DNA from: a virus
Strand: one strand, 5' to 3'
DNA: 60,175 nucleotides
IMG/VR virus record: IMGVR_UViG_3300044613_002805
Coordinates: 1 to 60,175 of that record
A program made the position numbers and the translations under genes. The notes beneath the pieces are model-generated. The model was not told where the DNA came from, did no database searches, and worked only from the letters and a program-made list of their open reading frames with translations. This document shows, piece by piece, positions 19,232-27,145 of the stretch. The first letter of the stretch is position 1, and each line of letters begins with the position of its first letter.

Positions 19232-19870
19232 CTATATACCGCCGAAATCTCGCTCCGACAAAAATCGCTGATATTGCTTGACTTCACTGGCCCTGCCATA
19301 AAACAAAACCAGCGTATATCTTTTACCTGCGGTTACTTCGAAGACTTCATGTGGGTGATCAATATCGCCCCGAAAGAAAACCATCTTCCCAGCTTCTGGC
19401 GTTACCCTGATCTTTTGATTTGGAAATTCGATTTGACCGCCTTCGTAATCTACTCCCGAAGTATTCAAATATACTAGTGCCGAGAACTCAAGATTATCCA
19501 GCGCTTCATTATTATCGTCCCACGGAGTTCCATCCAGCATCACGCTATCGCAATGAAGTCCGTTGAACCCACCTTCGGCAACCTCTGCAAAAATCGAACT
19601 TGCAACCACAGCCTCTACATTATAAAATTTGCTGATCTCTTTTGCGACATCATTTACTATTTCCGTAAAAAGAGTTGCAGCGTCTAGCGACTCTTCGTTG
19701 TCGATAATTGGCTTACCGTCATAAATATTAAAGAGAGCTTTTGTCGGATCTTCGTACTGAGCTTCAGACATCCCGATACGATCACTCTTTACCAGGTAAG
19801 GGGACAAGCCATCAATTATTATTTTTGCTTGTTCGCCTGAAATGTAGTTATCGAATATTTGAACTGACAT
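19232..19870 (-). CDS. 2OG-Fe(II) oxygenase, prolyl-hydroxylase-like
   Basis: The 212-residue protein has H106 and D108 (LHCDSV), distal H174 (HPHEVFEV) and R184 (GKRYTLVLF), with the P4H-type strand FSALVYLNTSG...GGQIEFPNQKIRVTPEAG. AGGAGGG precedes ATG 19870 at good spacing, unlike the leaderless copies. Its base composition reads richer in CG and ATC/GCG codons than its neighbours, which may point to separate acquisition. Confidence 0.87.
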   Translation of the reverse strand: MSVQIFDNYISGEQAKIIIDGLSPYLVKSDRIGMSEAQYEDPTKALFNIYDGKPIIDNEESLDAATLFTEIVNDVAKEISKFYNVEAVVASSIFAEVAEGGFNGLHCDSVMLDGTPWDDNNEALDNLEFSALVYLNTSGVDYEGGQIEFPNQKIRVTPEAGKMVFFRGDIDHPHEVFEVTAGKRYTLVLFYGRASEVKQYQRFLSERDFGGI

Positions 19871-19920
19871 GAACCCTCCTAAATAAATTATAACATGAGC
19901 AAAAATGTTAAAAAAAACAA

Positions 19921-19926
19921 TATAAT
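19921..19926 (+). promoter_or_regulatory. -10 box for a leaderless start
   Basis: TATAAT is 7 bases before ATG 19934. Confidence 0.6.
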
Positions 19927-19933
19927 TATAGAT

Positions 19934-20269
19934 ATGACCCTTGTTGAATGGCTAGAAAACTACGTACCCCTAACTGTCGGTATCCTAACCCTGATTACGC
20001 TGGCGTCCTCAATAGCCTACCAGGTTCACAAGAAATTTACTGTCTACATTAAAGACGAGATCACAAGTGTGGCCAAGGAACTAAGGCCTAATGGAGGTTC
20101 AAGCATAAAGGACCAGGTTAGCAGAATGGAAAAAGACCACGAAGATCTAAGAAAAGACATTAAAAAAATTAACCAAGAAGTAACGGATCTAAAAAAAGAT
20201 AGTTATAGATTAGAAGAAAAAATTGATAAGCTTTTTGAAGCACTTCTAAATCATTTTGACAAAAAGTAG
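19934..20269 (+). CDS. DUF2746-like membrane/coiled-coil protein, candidate holin
   Basis: A single transmembrane helix (VPLTVGILTLITLASSIAY, residues 11-29) is followed by ELRPNGGSSIKDQVSRME, the hallmark of DUF2746-type actinophage proteins, then a long Lys/Glu coiled coil to the C-terminus. Such proteins often sit in lysis cassettes and are candidate holins. I chose ATG 19934 over the in-frame ATG 19895 because TATAAT lies 7 bases before it. The lytic enzymes are 6 kb away on the other strand. Confidence 0.65.
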   Translation: MTLVEWLENYVPLTVGILTLITLASSIAYQVHKKFTVYIKDEITSVAKELRPNGGSSIKDQVSRMEKDHEDLRKDIKKINQEVTDLKKDSYRLEEKIDKLFEALLNHFDKK

Positions 20270-20457
20270 AAAACCGATTATTATATATTAATTATTAATA
20301 TATACTTAATATTTATATATTATATATATTTATATATATTATATATATAAGATTATAACAGAAACAAACGATATTTTCTATTACGTTTTTATAAAGATTT
20401 CATAACAATTTGGTAACTACTATATATAGTGTTTTTTATGCCAATGTTATCTATATG
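20270..20457. other. Extremely AT-rich non-coding segment
   Basis: No gene is visible. From about 20278 to 20352 the sequence is nearly pure A/T (alternating TATATA and ATTAAT), followed by moderately AT-rich sequence. It separates the early and structural halves and may be an easily melted or bent region. Confidence 0.6.
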
Positions 20458-20463
20458 TTATAA
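20458..20463 (+). promoter_or_regulatory. -10 box directly in front of a hairpin
   Basis: TATAAT would start transcription near 20470, just before the hairpin at 20473, so the RNA would begin with that structure. Confidence 0.4.
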
Positions 20464-20472
20464 TTTAACTAA

Positions 20473-20523
20473 CTAGCATTCAGGCTGTTCTTCATACCCA
20501 CCATCCTGGATGCTAGTTCTTTT
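20473..20523 (+). terminator. 12-bp hairpin plus T-rich tail: terminator or attenuator
   Basis: CTAGCATTCAGG (20473-20484) pairs with CCTGGATGCTAG (20505-20516) with one G-U pair; the loop is 20 bases and TTCTTTT follows. It fits a Rho-independent terminator ending about 10 bases past a -10 box, so a very short RNA would be made. Confidence 0.5.
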
Positions 20524-20532
20524 ATATGGGGG

Positions 20533-20538
20533 TATAAT
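20533..20538 (+). promoter_or_regulatory. -10 box for a leaderless start
   Basis: TATAAT is 9 bases before ATG 20548, the first gene of the structural block. Confidence 0.5.
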
Positions 20539-20547
20539 AATAGTATT

Positions 20548-20931
20548 ATGAGTCTTTGTGTCCCTGAAATTTTTGGTGCTGACCCAGCCAATATTACCTG
20601 GCAGGTCGTAAGAGGAGATAGTGCCTCTATTAGAGTAGAGTTCCTAGAAGATGACGAAGTCACTAAGTTTGACACTTCTTCTTGGTCTTTTGCTGCAACC
20701 GCCTATGACATCAGAGGAGACTTCCTGGATGAACTGGAAGTCGATGTCCATGCTGGATATGTAAATATTATTGTTTCTTCAGAAGTAACAGCATTTTGGG
20801 GATCTGGATTCACTAAAACTGTAGCAGAGCTCCCATTTGACTTGCAGGTGACACTAGAGGACAACTCCATCTGGACACCACTTATCGGAACTATCAAAGT
20901 TCTAAGTGATGTAACTACGGGGTCCTTATAA
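20548..20931 (+). CDS. Minor tail/baseplate protein, W-x-x-x-RGD paralogue family (copy 1)
   Basis: A 127-residue beta-sandwich-like protein containing ITWQVVRGDSASIRVEF at residues 16-32. The pattern W/Y-x-x-x-R-G-D followed by an alternating strand recurs in the genes at 21753 and 27204, so this is a small paralogue family of tail accessory proteins. First gene of the rightward fibre block. The function is a guess from position. Confidence 0.6.
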   Translation: MSLCVPEIFGADPANITWQVVRGDSASIRVEFLEDDEVTKFDTSSWSFAATAYDIRGDFLDELEVDVHAGYVNIIVSSEVTAFWGSGFTKTVAELPFDLQVTLEDNSIWTPLIGTIKVLSDVTTGSL

Positions 20932-21017
20932 TGCCAGTTGTAAGAGTAAGTAATACCCCTAAAGATCTACCCTCAGTAATTAAGGTTGGCGGAAAGTCTT
21001 TTCCAGTTAAAAAATAA
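20931..21017 (+). CDS. 28-residue basic peptide
   Basis: ATG 20931 overlaps the previous stop (TAATG), and the frame ends PVKK just before the next gene. The peptide MPVVRVSNTPKDLPSVIKVGGKSFPVKK is basic and beta-prone. Coupling supports translation. Confidence 0.5.
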   Translation: MPVVRVSNTPKDLPSVIKVGGKSFPVKK

Positions 21018-21027
21018 GGAGCTGTAA

Positions 21028-21735
21028 TTGGCACTATCTAAAAATATGTCATTTCCAGTAGAGTCTAAGAATAGATATGCTGAGCTAGTTCAAAATACCT
21101 CAGCTCCAAGGCAAGAAAACTTTATATCTATTCCTGGACCAGCGGGACCAAGAGGAGAGCAGGGGCCAAAGGGAGAAGTTGGTCCCAAGGGTGAAAGAGG
21201 TCCAAAAGGCGAAGATGGAAAGCCAGGCCTGAATGGCAAAGATGGAAAAGATGGCAGTCCATTTATCCTTAAAAACAACCAAAACCCAGGATTTGCAAAA
21301 TATTACGACTCTGGCAAAAAGACTTATCGTTTAGGGGCAGACCAGGGTGATGAGGGGTGGGTCAAGGTTTCTGTTGATGTCGACAGATTTATAGAAGACT
21401 ATCTGCCAGATGGCAGCGGAACGCTATACAACAAGAATTCTAAGCTAATAAACCTAAAAGGCCTAAATATAGGCTCTATTGTCAGGGTTGTATATGAATT
21501 TGAGGTCGAGAGCCTTGTCCCAAATACAGAGCTTTGGTGCAGATCAACTATGGATGAGCAGGAGCAGTCGACCTTTTTGGCAAGCTTTAAGTATCCCCAC
21601 ACATATAGCGTCTCAACAGAACATGCCATGATCATTGAAAAAATGATCGAAAGACAAAACGGAATCTTTACTGAAATTCGGTCAGATTATGACTGCCTAT
21701 TAAAGATTAAAAGTTTTACTGTTTATGTAATGTAG
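21028..21735 (+). CDS. Tail-fibre protein with a collagen-like domain
   Basis: A 235-residue protein with ten or more G-X-Y triplets at about residues 36-75 (GPAGPRGEQGPKGEVG and on), a collagen-like trimeric stalk, then a globular C-terminus rich in strands (DEGWVKVSVDVD). Start TTG 21028 after GGAGCTG. Collagen-like phage fibres are known in many siphoviruses. Its Pro and Lys in the Y positions are exactly where collagen prolyl and lysyl hydroxylases act, of interest given the nearby oxygenases. Confidence 0.8.
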   Translation: MALSKNMSFPVESKNRYAELVQNTSAPRQENFISIPGPAGPRGEQGPKGEVGPKGERGPKGEDGKPGLNGKDGKDGSPFILKNNQNPGFAKYYDSGKKTYRLGADQGDEGWVKVSVDVDRFIEDYLPDGSGTLYNKNSKLINLKGLNIGSIVRVVYEFEVESLVPNTELWCRSTMDEQEQSTFLASFKYPHTYSVSTEHAMIIEKMIERQNGIFTEIRSDYDCLLKIKSFTVYVM

Positions 21736-21740
21736 CATGC

Positions 21741-21746
21741 TATAAT
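21741..21746 (+). promoter_or_regulatory. -10 box for a leaderless start
   Basis: TATAAT is 6 bases before ATG 21753. Confidence 0.6.
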
Positions 21747-21752
21747 AATCCT

Positions 21753-22124
21753 ATGGCATTTCCAGCTAATTTTAATATTAACTACTACCGTGGTGACACG
21801 TACGAGTTTAAGATCTACCCGAAGCTAACCAATGGGCAAAGCTTTAGCCTAGAAGGCTATGACAGAATTAATGGTGTTAAATTTACTATCTCTACTGAGA
21901 GAGGTATTGATGGTCGACCAACCAAGGTAGAGGCTTATGCCGAAATCTCTCTAGACAGAACGCATATTACTTGTGCGATAAGACCAGACGATGGCGATGC
22001 ACTAGATGCAACAAGAGAGTATGTCTATGACGTTGAAATCAACAAAACAGATTCGCCATACAACAAAGTCTTTACACTCCTTACTGGAAACCTATCAATA
22101 ACAGATCAAGTAACTGGGGCATAA
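21753..22124 (+). CDS. Minor tail/baseplate protein, RGD paralogue family (copy 2)
   Basis: A 123-residue protein with FNINYYRGDTYEFKIYP near the start, homologous in layout to the genes at 20548 and 27204. Likely a beta-sandwich attached to the tail tip. Leaderless start. Confidence 0.6.
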   Translation: MAFPANFNINYYRGDTYEFKIYPKLTNGQSFSLEGYDRINGVKFTISTERGIDGRPTKVEAYAEISLDRTHITCAIRPDDGDALDATREYVYDVEINKTDSPYNKVFTLLTGNLSITDQVTGA

Positions 22125-22127
22125 AAC

Positions 22128-22880
22128 ATGGTAGATGTTGTATTTTCTAATGACCAGTTGTCAGTTCTAGGAGGGCCATCAGAACTAAACCTGTCTCTAG
22201 ACTTCGGCCCACCTGGCTCAAGAGGAACCTATATCTTTACTGGTGATGGAAAGCCAACTGATGATAATGTCACCATTCTTTCTGCATCGCTTCCAGCACA
22301 GTCAACACCACAAATTTTTGATTTCTATATTAATCTAAAGCCATCAGATAATGAATATCTATTTTTGTATCAGTACCAAAATGTAAATGGTGTTGCAACC
22401 TGGGAAAGAATTTTAAGGCTAATTCCAAATACAGCAATTGCCAATATTGACGTTGAGTTTTTGAATGGCCAAGCAGTTAGAACAGTAAATGAGCAGAAGC
22501 TGCCAGGACTAATTTTCCCATTGAACGACTTCTTCTCTATAGATGAATTAGGAATCCTAGATTCTGCTAATTTTAACGTTCAGTATAGTATTCTTGCAAA
22601 AAACGACCCAGAGCTTTTTGATCCAATAAACAACCCATCAGGTCTCGGTATCGTAAATAATCCAATATCTAGCTCTGTAACTCTTGGACCAATTCTTGCT
22701 AACGAAGTTCAGGGTACGGTATTTCTTCCAGTACTTATTAGCGCATTAGAGTCAACTGTTATAATTGACCCAGAAACAACGCTACCCGTAGTTTCTTGGC
22801 AGCCCCTTACTGGCATTAGATCTTTGAATATTGCGGTAACTGCAAATATTGGAAACACTTCAGAGCAAGATTCCCAATAA
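22128..22880 (+). CDS. Putative tail-fibre/receptor-binding protein
   Basis: A 250-residue, strand-rich protein with a short GPPGSRG collagen-like piece at residues 27-33, then no recognised domain. Its place between fibre genes and the Asn/Ser/Thr-rich make-up suggest a fibre part. It is three bases after the previous gene, so translation is coupled. Confidence 0.6.
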   Translation: MVDVVFSNDQLSVLGGPSELNLSLDFGPPGSRGTYIFTGDGKPTDDNVTILSASLPAQSTPQIFDFYINLKPSDNEYLFLYQYQNVNGVATWERILRLIPNTAIANIDVEFLNGQAVRTVNEQKLPGLIFPLNDFFSIDELGILDSANFNVQYSILAKNDPELFDPINNPSGLGIVNNPISSSVTLGPILANEVQGTVFLPVLISALESTVIIDPETTLPVVSWQPLTGIRSLNIAVTANIGNTSEQDSQ

Positions 22881-22929
22881 CAATGTTTTAATAGTATTAT
22901 GATACAATAGTCGTGGAGACTACATAACT

Positions 22930-23808
22930 ATGCCAGAATCAATAGGATCGATATTTTCGACTCAGATACCAAGTCTTACTGAAAATGCAAATATTCAGGA
23001 TGCCTTGAAGATTTTTCACTATGGGACAAAAACCGTTCCAACCAATATCTCACAGCTAGCTCCAGCATCTGTTGCTGGGCATCTGCAGGCAGCAAATGTA
23101 AGGCTTACAGCGCTAGAGCAACTAGGAATTGGCTCTGTCTATTCTCCAAATGAGCCTTCAAGCAAGGCAGACGGTGCTATTTGGGTAGATGCAACCTCAA
23201 ATGCACCAATATATGAAAACTTTTTTGTAGCATATTATCAAGAATCTCAGCCATCAGCTCAAGAGAATGGCCTTTTATGGGTAAATAGCGTAACAAAAGC
23301 AATTAAAGTTTATGACGAAGCGGACGAGACCTGGAAAACAGTGGCCTCTGGATCTTCTTCATCCGCAGGAGCAGTTAACGTAGTAGATCTTACTGGTCAA
23401 TCAATCAGCATTGTTGGACTTGACTCAGCAACAGCGACTGGCCTAGGTATAGCTCCAATTTTTGGGTATCAAAATTCAGGAGCGCTTGTTCCTCTAGCTC
23501 CAGCAATTACTACGACAAAGGATAATTCAAAAGTAGAGGTTTCTTTTGTTTTTGGAAAAGCTCTTCAGTCAGCTCAGGGAAATATTGGCCTAAGAAGATT
23601 TATTAACTCAGGGCAATCACCAACACTTCTCGGATCATTTTACTTCGATGGAGCTTCTGTGCCACAGATACACTACATTGATAGCGTAACCGTACCAGAA
23701 GGATCTTTGCTAACCTATGTTCTTGAAAATTTGTCATCAGAGACGATAACTTTTGACGGGCAGTCGGCTAGTTACACTATTCAGGCAGTAGCAAAGGAGA
23801 TTGCGTAA
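22930..23808 (+). CDS. Tail-fibre protein
   Basis: A 292-residue protein with two W-V-x-x-(T/S) repeats (DGAIWVDATSNAP and ENGLLWVNSVTKAI), a pattern common in phage fibre proteins, followed by a strand-rich C-terminal half. GGAGA lies about 11 bases before ATG 22930. One-base overlap with the next gene. Confidence 0.65.
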   Translation: MPESIGSIFSTQIPSLTENANIQDALKIFHYGTKTVPTNISQLAPASVAGHLQAANVRLTALEQLGIGSVYSPNEPSSKADGAIWVDATSNAPIYENFFVAYYQESQPSAQENGLLWVNSVTKAIKVYDEADETWKTVASGSSSSAGAVNVVDLTGQSISIVGLDSATATGLGIAPIFGYQNSGALVPLAPAITTTKDNSKVEVSFVFGKALQSAQGNIGLRRFINSGQSPTLLGSFYFDGASVPQIHYIDSVTVPEGSLLTYVLENLSSETITFDGQSASYTIQAVAKEIA

Positions 23809-24443
23809 TGTCTAACATTAGTTCAGTTGGAAAGCTTGGTTATATCTATAACGAAGAAACAGATACCTGGTTCCCAATAGCTGGTTCTGTAGACACAGCC
23901 CAAGATTTTAACTGGAGCGGCAGCCACACTTTTGCAAATTCCCTTTCTGTATCTGGTGGACTAATTTCTAGGTTAGGGGTAAATAATTTTGATAACCCCG
24001 CACAAAGAGATTCCCTTATTCCTTCTCCTCAAAATGGAGCAATCTCTTTTTTAAGAAACAACGCATCTGGAAATGCCCTAAACCAGCTTCAGTATTACTT
24101 TAATGGATCCTGGAGGCTTTATGGTGACAACGCAAGCCTGCTAGAAAAAACATCAAACTTTACACTGTCCTCATCAGACGCTGGAAGAACAATAGAAATC
24201 AATATTTCAACAAATAATACAGTTACGATACCAACAAACGCACAAGATCCCATTCCAGTAGGAACTCAGTTTGGATTTATTCAAGCTGGAACTGGACAAA
24301 CTTCCTTTGCCCCATCAAATGCTCAAACGGTCATTATTCTAAGTAAGCTTGGAAACAGAAAAATTTCATCAAGATTTTCTCAGGCTGTGCTAATCAAAAA
24401 GGCAGAGAACACCTGGTATCTAATTGGAGATTTGACTGCATAG
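23808..24443 (+). CDS. Tail-fibre tip protein
   Basis: The 211-residue protein ends in a domain (residues about 110-211) with DAGRTIEINISTNNTVTIPTNA...W-x-L-I-G-D-L-T-A that also closes the long fibre at 31119 (DLDLRDGIVEMNSSSATTFTIPTNA...WIVYGDLKA). This shared C-terminal module is widely seen in phage fibres and may cap a trimer. Confidence 0.7.
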   Translation: MSNISSVGKLGYIYNEETDTWFPIAGSVDTAQDFNWSGSHTFANSLSVSGGLISRLGVNNFDNPAQRDSLIPSPQNGAISFLRNNASGNALNQLQYYFNGSWRLYGDNASLLEKTSNFTLSSSDAGRTIEINISTNNTVTIPTNAQDPIPVGTQFGFIQAGTGQTSFAPSNAQTVIILSKLGNRKISSRFSQAVLIKKAENTWYLIGDLTA

Positions 24444-24452
24444 GGGTAGGAG

Positions 24453-25472
24453 ATGCTAGGACTTCTATCTAAACTTGGTTCATCAAAAGGTATGGTTGTT
24501 ATGCCAGACCTTTATGGGCTTACCAGGGAGGAAGCTAAGAGCGCATTAGCATCTTCAAACCTCGTATTTGTTGGTGAAACATCAACAACTTCAACAACCA
24601 ATAGCGCCCTTGACAACAAAGTTGTTGCCCAATCTGTAGATGCTGGAACATTAATAAGTTATGAGACAGAGATAAGTTTCATTTTCTTATCTTATATATC
24701 CCCACCACAGCCATCAGTAATTTTAATAAATACAATAGACGGGTCTTGCGCTAATACTGGACAATTTACAACATCAACGTTTTGTAGCGGAACTACTTTA
24801 ATTATTACAGAGACATACTCAAGAGAAAGAACTGTAACATATCAGTATAGCGATGGCTCAAGCTCTACACAAATTCAGGCATGTTCCCCAACTACTACAA
24901 CTCAAAGCGTTGCCCTTTCTGCACAATGTGGTTATGTAGCACCAGCCCCAACGTGCACTGCTAATTGTGGTTCATATACTTGGTCAGCCTGCTCTGGCGG
25001 TACTCAAACAGGAACAAGGCAGTGTACAAGAAGCGATTGCAGTGTTGTTACAGAAACAACAACAAGATCTTGTTGCACAACAGGATGCGGTTCGTATACT
25101 TGGTCAGATTGCTCTGGAGGACAGCAATCTGGAACTAGGACATGCACCAGATCTGATTGCACTACATACAAAGAAACAGATTCTAGATGTTGCGGTGAAA
25201 CGGTTTATGGGCCATGGAGTTCTTGTGTTGGCGGTTATCAGGATAGGTCTATGACGACATATTCATCAGACTGTTCTTCAACTTCAAGAATTCAGACAAG
25301 GGGATGCTCTAGTCCAGCCCCTACCCCACCATTTTTCCCACCGTTTTTCCCTCCCTTCTTCCCACCATTTTTCCCACCGTTTTTTCCTAGATTCGGTCCA
25401 TTCTTCCCACCATTCTTCCCATTCTTCCCATTCTTCCCTAGATTCTCAACAGGCTGTCCACCACGTTGCTAA
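24453..25472 (+). CDS. PASTA plus thrombospondin-like surface protein with Phe-Pro stalk
   Basis: A 339-residue mosaic. Residues about 15-80 match a PASTA domain (VMPDLYGLTREEAKSALASSNL...VVAQSVDAGT), a fold that binds peptidoglycan/beta-lactams. Then come three Cys-rich repeats, CGSYTWSACSGGTQTGTRQC and similar, like thrombospondin type-1 modules. The end is a Pro/Phe tract (about residues 285-329, repeated FFPPFFPP) closing in STGCPPRC. This combination suggests a host-cell-wall binding appendage. The C-terminus CPPRC is shared with the protein at 33699. Confidence 0.75.
   Translation: MLGLLSKLGSSKGMVVMPDLYGLTREEAKSALASSNLVFVGETSTTSTTNSALDNKVVAQSVDAGTLISYETEISFIFLSYISPPQPSVILINTIDGSCANTGQFTTSTFCSGTTLIITETYSRERTVTYQYSDGSSSTQIQACSPTTTTQSVALSAQCGYVAPAPTCTANCGSYTWSACSGGTQTGTRQCTRSDCSVVTETTTRSCCTTGCGSYTWSDCSGGQQSGTRTCTRSDCTTYKETDSRCCGETVYGPWSSCVGGYQDRSMTTYSSDCSSTSRIQTRGCSSPAPTPPFFPPFFPPFFPPFFPPFFPRFGPFFPPFFPFFPFFPRFSTGCPPRC
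25321..25445 (+). repeat. Pyrimidine tract encoding Phe-Pro repeats (copy 1)
   Basis: About 120 bases of nearly unbroken TTC/TTT/CCA/CCG codons, coding FFP units. Such long polypyrimidine stretches can form triplex DNA and are prone to length change. Confidence 0.7.
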
Positions 25473-25488
25473 ATGTTGGCAGGAATGA

Positions 25489-25494
25489 TATAAT
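25489..25494 (+). promoter_or_regulatory. -10 box for a leaderless start (with -35-like TTGCTA)
   Basis: TTGCTA (25466-25471), 17 bases, TATAAT (25489-25494), then 7 bases to ATG 25502. Confidence 0.6.
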
Positions 25495-25501
25495 TTATTT
25501 T

Positions 25502-25741
25502 ATGACAGATAAAATCTTTGCATTTGCCGTAAATGGTGAAATCTTTCACACAATGAGAATTCCAGAAGAACCAACTTTTGAGCCAGTTATTGCTGGAATG
25601 CGTTCTTCTCCTGAGATTATAGAGGTAACTCAGTTTGAAGACATTTCTCCTTCCTGGAGAATAATTGATGGTGTCTTATATAAGCCAGCAATTAATCCGC
25701 ACCAGCACGATGAGGGGCCAGGGTACGAACTAGATGACTAA
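25502..25741 (+). CDS. Unknown 79-residue protein
   Basis: I use ATG 25502, 7 bases past TATAAT, rather than an earlier TTG. The protein starts MTDKIFAFAVNGEIFHTMRIP and has a YxPAINPHQH end with two His; no family recognised. It overlaps the next gene by eight bases. Confidence 0.55.
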   Translation: MTDKIFAFAVNGEIFHTMRIPEEPTFEPVIAGMRSSPEIIEVTQFEDISPSWRIIDGVLYKPAINPHQHDEGPGYELDD

Positions 25742-25982
25742 AACGCCGTGGGAGCAGTGGAAAGAAAACCTGGGAGAGACTAGGCCATGGGACCTAGTTA
25801 ATCCAAAGACCAAATATGTCTCTAAGGAGATTGCTCAGGCAAGATATGATATTTGTAAAATCTGCCCAGAGTTAATTCAAACAACAAAAACTTGTAAGAA
25901 GTGCGGATGCTTCATGAGGGCAAAAACAACTATTGCTCACGCAGAGTGTCCACTACACAAGTGGGAAAAAGAAGAAGTTTAG
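25734..25982 (+). CDS. Small Zn-finger protein, paralogue of the gene at 18938
   Basis: An 82-residue protein with Cys pairs CKIC and CKKCGCFMRAKTTI, then CPLHKW, matching the gene at 18938. Four Cys plus His suggest a Zn site. Function unknown; its place beside fibre and lysis genes differs from its paralogue's early location. Confidence 0.7.
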   Translation: MTKTPWEQWKENLGETRPWDLVNPKTKYVSKEIAQARYDICKICPELIQTTKTCKKCGCFMRAKTTIAHAECPLHKWEKEEV

Positions 25983-26479
25983 CTATTTACTTTTGACTCT
26001 GCAAGATCTCTTGTTGTCCATGCAGACCAGTTTTTGCCACCATTAGACATTTTGTATGCAATAGATGCATTAATTACTGGATTGAAAAGATCTTCGTTTG
26101 AAGATAGGCCATACTTTTTCCTACGGCTTTCTCCAAGTGAACCGCTCATGTTAATTTGAAATAGCCCATAGCAGTTACTAGACCTGTTTAGTGCCATCGG
26201 TCTAAAAGTAGATTCATAATAAACAATTGCAATAGCCATATCTATATTGCTGTCATCAAAACCAGCTATTCTAAGAATTTTTTCAAGTTCTTTTTTTGAT
26301 AGCTGACTGCTTCTGTCAATTTTAGCCTTTACAATTTCGTAACTACCACGCTCAAATGATACGTTGTTGTTATTAGAAACCTTTAGCGATTGTGAGTCGG
26401 TAGATAGGTGAGGCTCCCCTAATGACATAGATGCCGATATGGCAATTCCAGCCACTAATCCTAGCAATATTATTTTCAC
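25979..26479 (-). CDS. Secreted lytic transglycosylase (SLT/lysozyme-like)
   Basis: A 166-residue protein with an N-terminal signal sequence (MKIILLGLVAGIAISASMS) and a soluble lytic transglycosylase-type domain: catalytic Glu in VYYESTFRP, then NCYGLFQINM and a conserved NPVINASIAYKM. It would cut glycan strands of the cell wall. It overlaps the NlpC/P60 gene by four bases, forming a two-gene lysis operon. It also overlaps the end of the rightward Zn-finger gene by four bases. Confidence 0.8.
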   Translation of the reverse strand: MKIILLGLVAGIAISASMSLGEPHLSTDSQSLKVSNNNNVSFERGSYEIVKAKIDRSSQLSKKELEKILRIAGFDDSNIDMAIAIVYYESTFRPMALNRSSNCYGLFQINMSGSLGESRRKKYGLSSNEDLFNPVINASIAYKMSNGGKNWSAWTTRDLAESKVNS

Positions 26480-27096
26480 TGCGTCTCAACAATTCTTACA
26501 AAATGAACATGACTTCTATCAAACCAGCTATCAGTAATTTCTGATATTGCTGTTACCGTTCCAGGTTCTCTAGAGTGGATAATTTTTCCATCACCAATAT
26601 AGATTCCAACATGGAAATATTTTTTGGAACTAAAGTGCTTAAAGGCAACTATATCTCCTATTGCTGGTTCTTTAACACGAATTCCAGATTTGGCTTGTTT
26701 AGTTGCTGAGTGCTCAAGCTCAATTCCAAGACCCTTGTAGAACCATTTAACCAGTCCAGAGCAGTCCCAGCCACCAGGGGTAGACCCAGAAAAAACATAC
26801 CAAGTTTTTCCAACATAGTTAGAAAGCTCTTTGGTTCTTTTACTAATAGCTACCCGATTTTCAATAATTGCTCTATTCTTGGCCTTCTGGGCCTCTCTTT
26901 TTTCTATTCGTTCTTTGACAGCTTTTTCTAACAGGGTAACTCTGTCTTCTTTGCCCAAGAGGGCATTTAGGCTATTTGGCGCAGCCTTTGATTCATAAAA
27001 AATTGCAGACGAGACAACACGCTCTTCTGCAGTAGTTGCTGAGGAGCAACCAAGCAAAACTAATACTGATCCTACTATTGCAATTTTTTTATTCAA
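26476..27096 (-). CDS. NlpC/P60 peptidase with lipoprotein signal
   Basis: The 206-residue protein has a lipobox (VLVLLGCSS, Cys17), a charged helical region (about residues 55-95) and a C-terminal NlpC/P60 domain with Cys in WDCSGLVKWFY and His in FHVGIYIG, the usual Cys-His catalytic pair. Such enzymes cut peptide bridges in peptidoglycan. A lipobox on a phage lysis enzyme is unusual and would anchor it outside the membrane, making cell lysis holin-independent. ATG 27096 follows AGGAGGTG. Confidence 0.82.
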   Translation of the reverse strand: MNKKIAIVGSVLVLLGCSSATTAEERVVSSAIFYESKAAPNSLNALLGKEDRVTLLEKAVKERIEKREAQKAKNRAIIENRVAISKRTKELSNYVGKTWYVFSGSTPGGWDCSGLVKWFYKGLGIELEHSATKQAKSGIRVKEPAIGDIVAFKHFSSKKYFHVGIYIGDGKIIHSREPGTVTAISEITDSWFDRSHVHFVRIVETQ

Positions 27097-27117
27097 ATTG
27101 CACCTCCTAAAGGAAAA

Positions 27118-27136
27118 AGACCTTGTTTAAGGGTCT
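27118..27136 (-). terminator. Leader hairpin plus U-run: attenuator candidate
   Basis: On the minus strand, AGACC (27136-27132) pairs with GGTCT (27122-27118), followed by four to five T. It lies between the promoter at 27146-27175 and ATG 27096, a place where it would stop transcription unless antiterminated. Confidence 0.45.
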
Positions 27137-27145
27137 CGTTCTAAA

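Noticed and set aside
21090-21282. Antisense ORFs over the collagen-like segment
   Set aside because: They are produced by the G-X-Y repeat and lack starts with promoters or ribosome sites.
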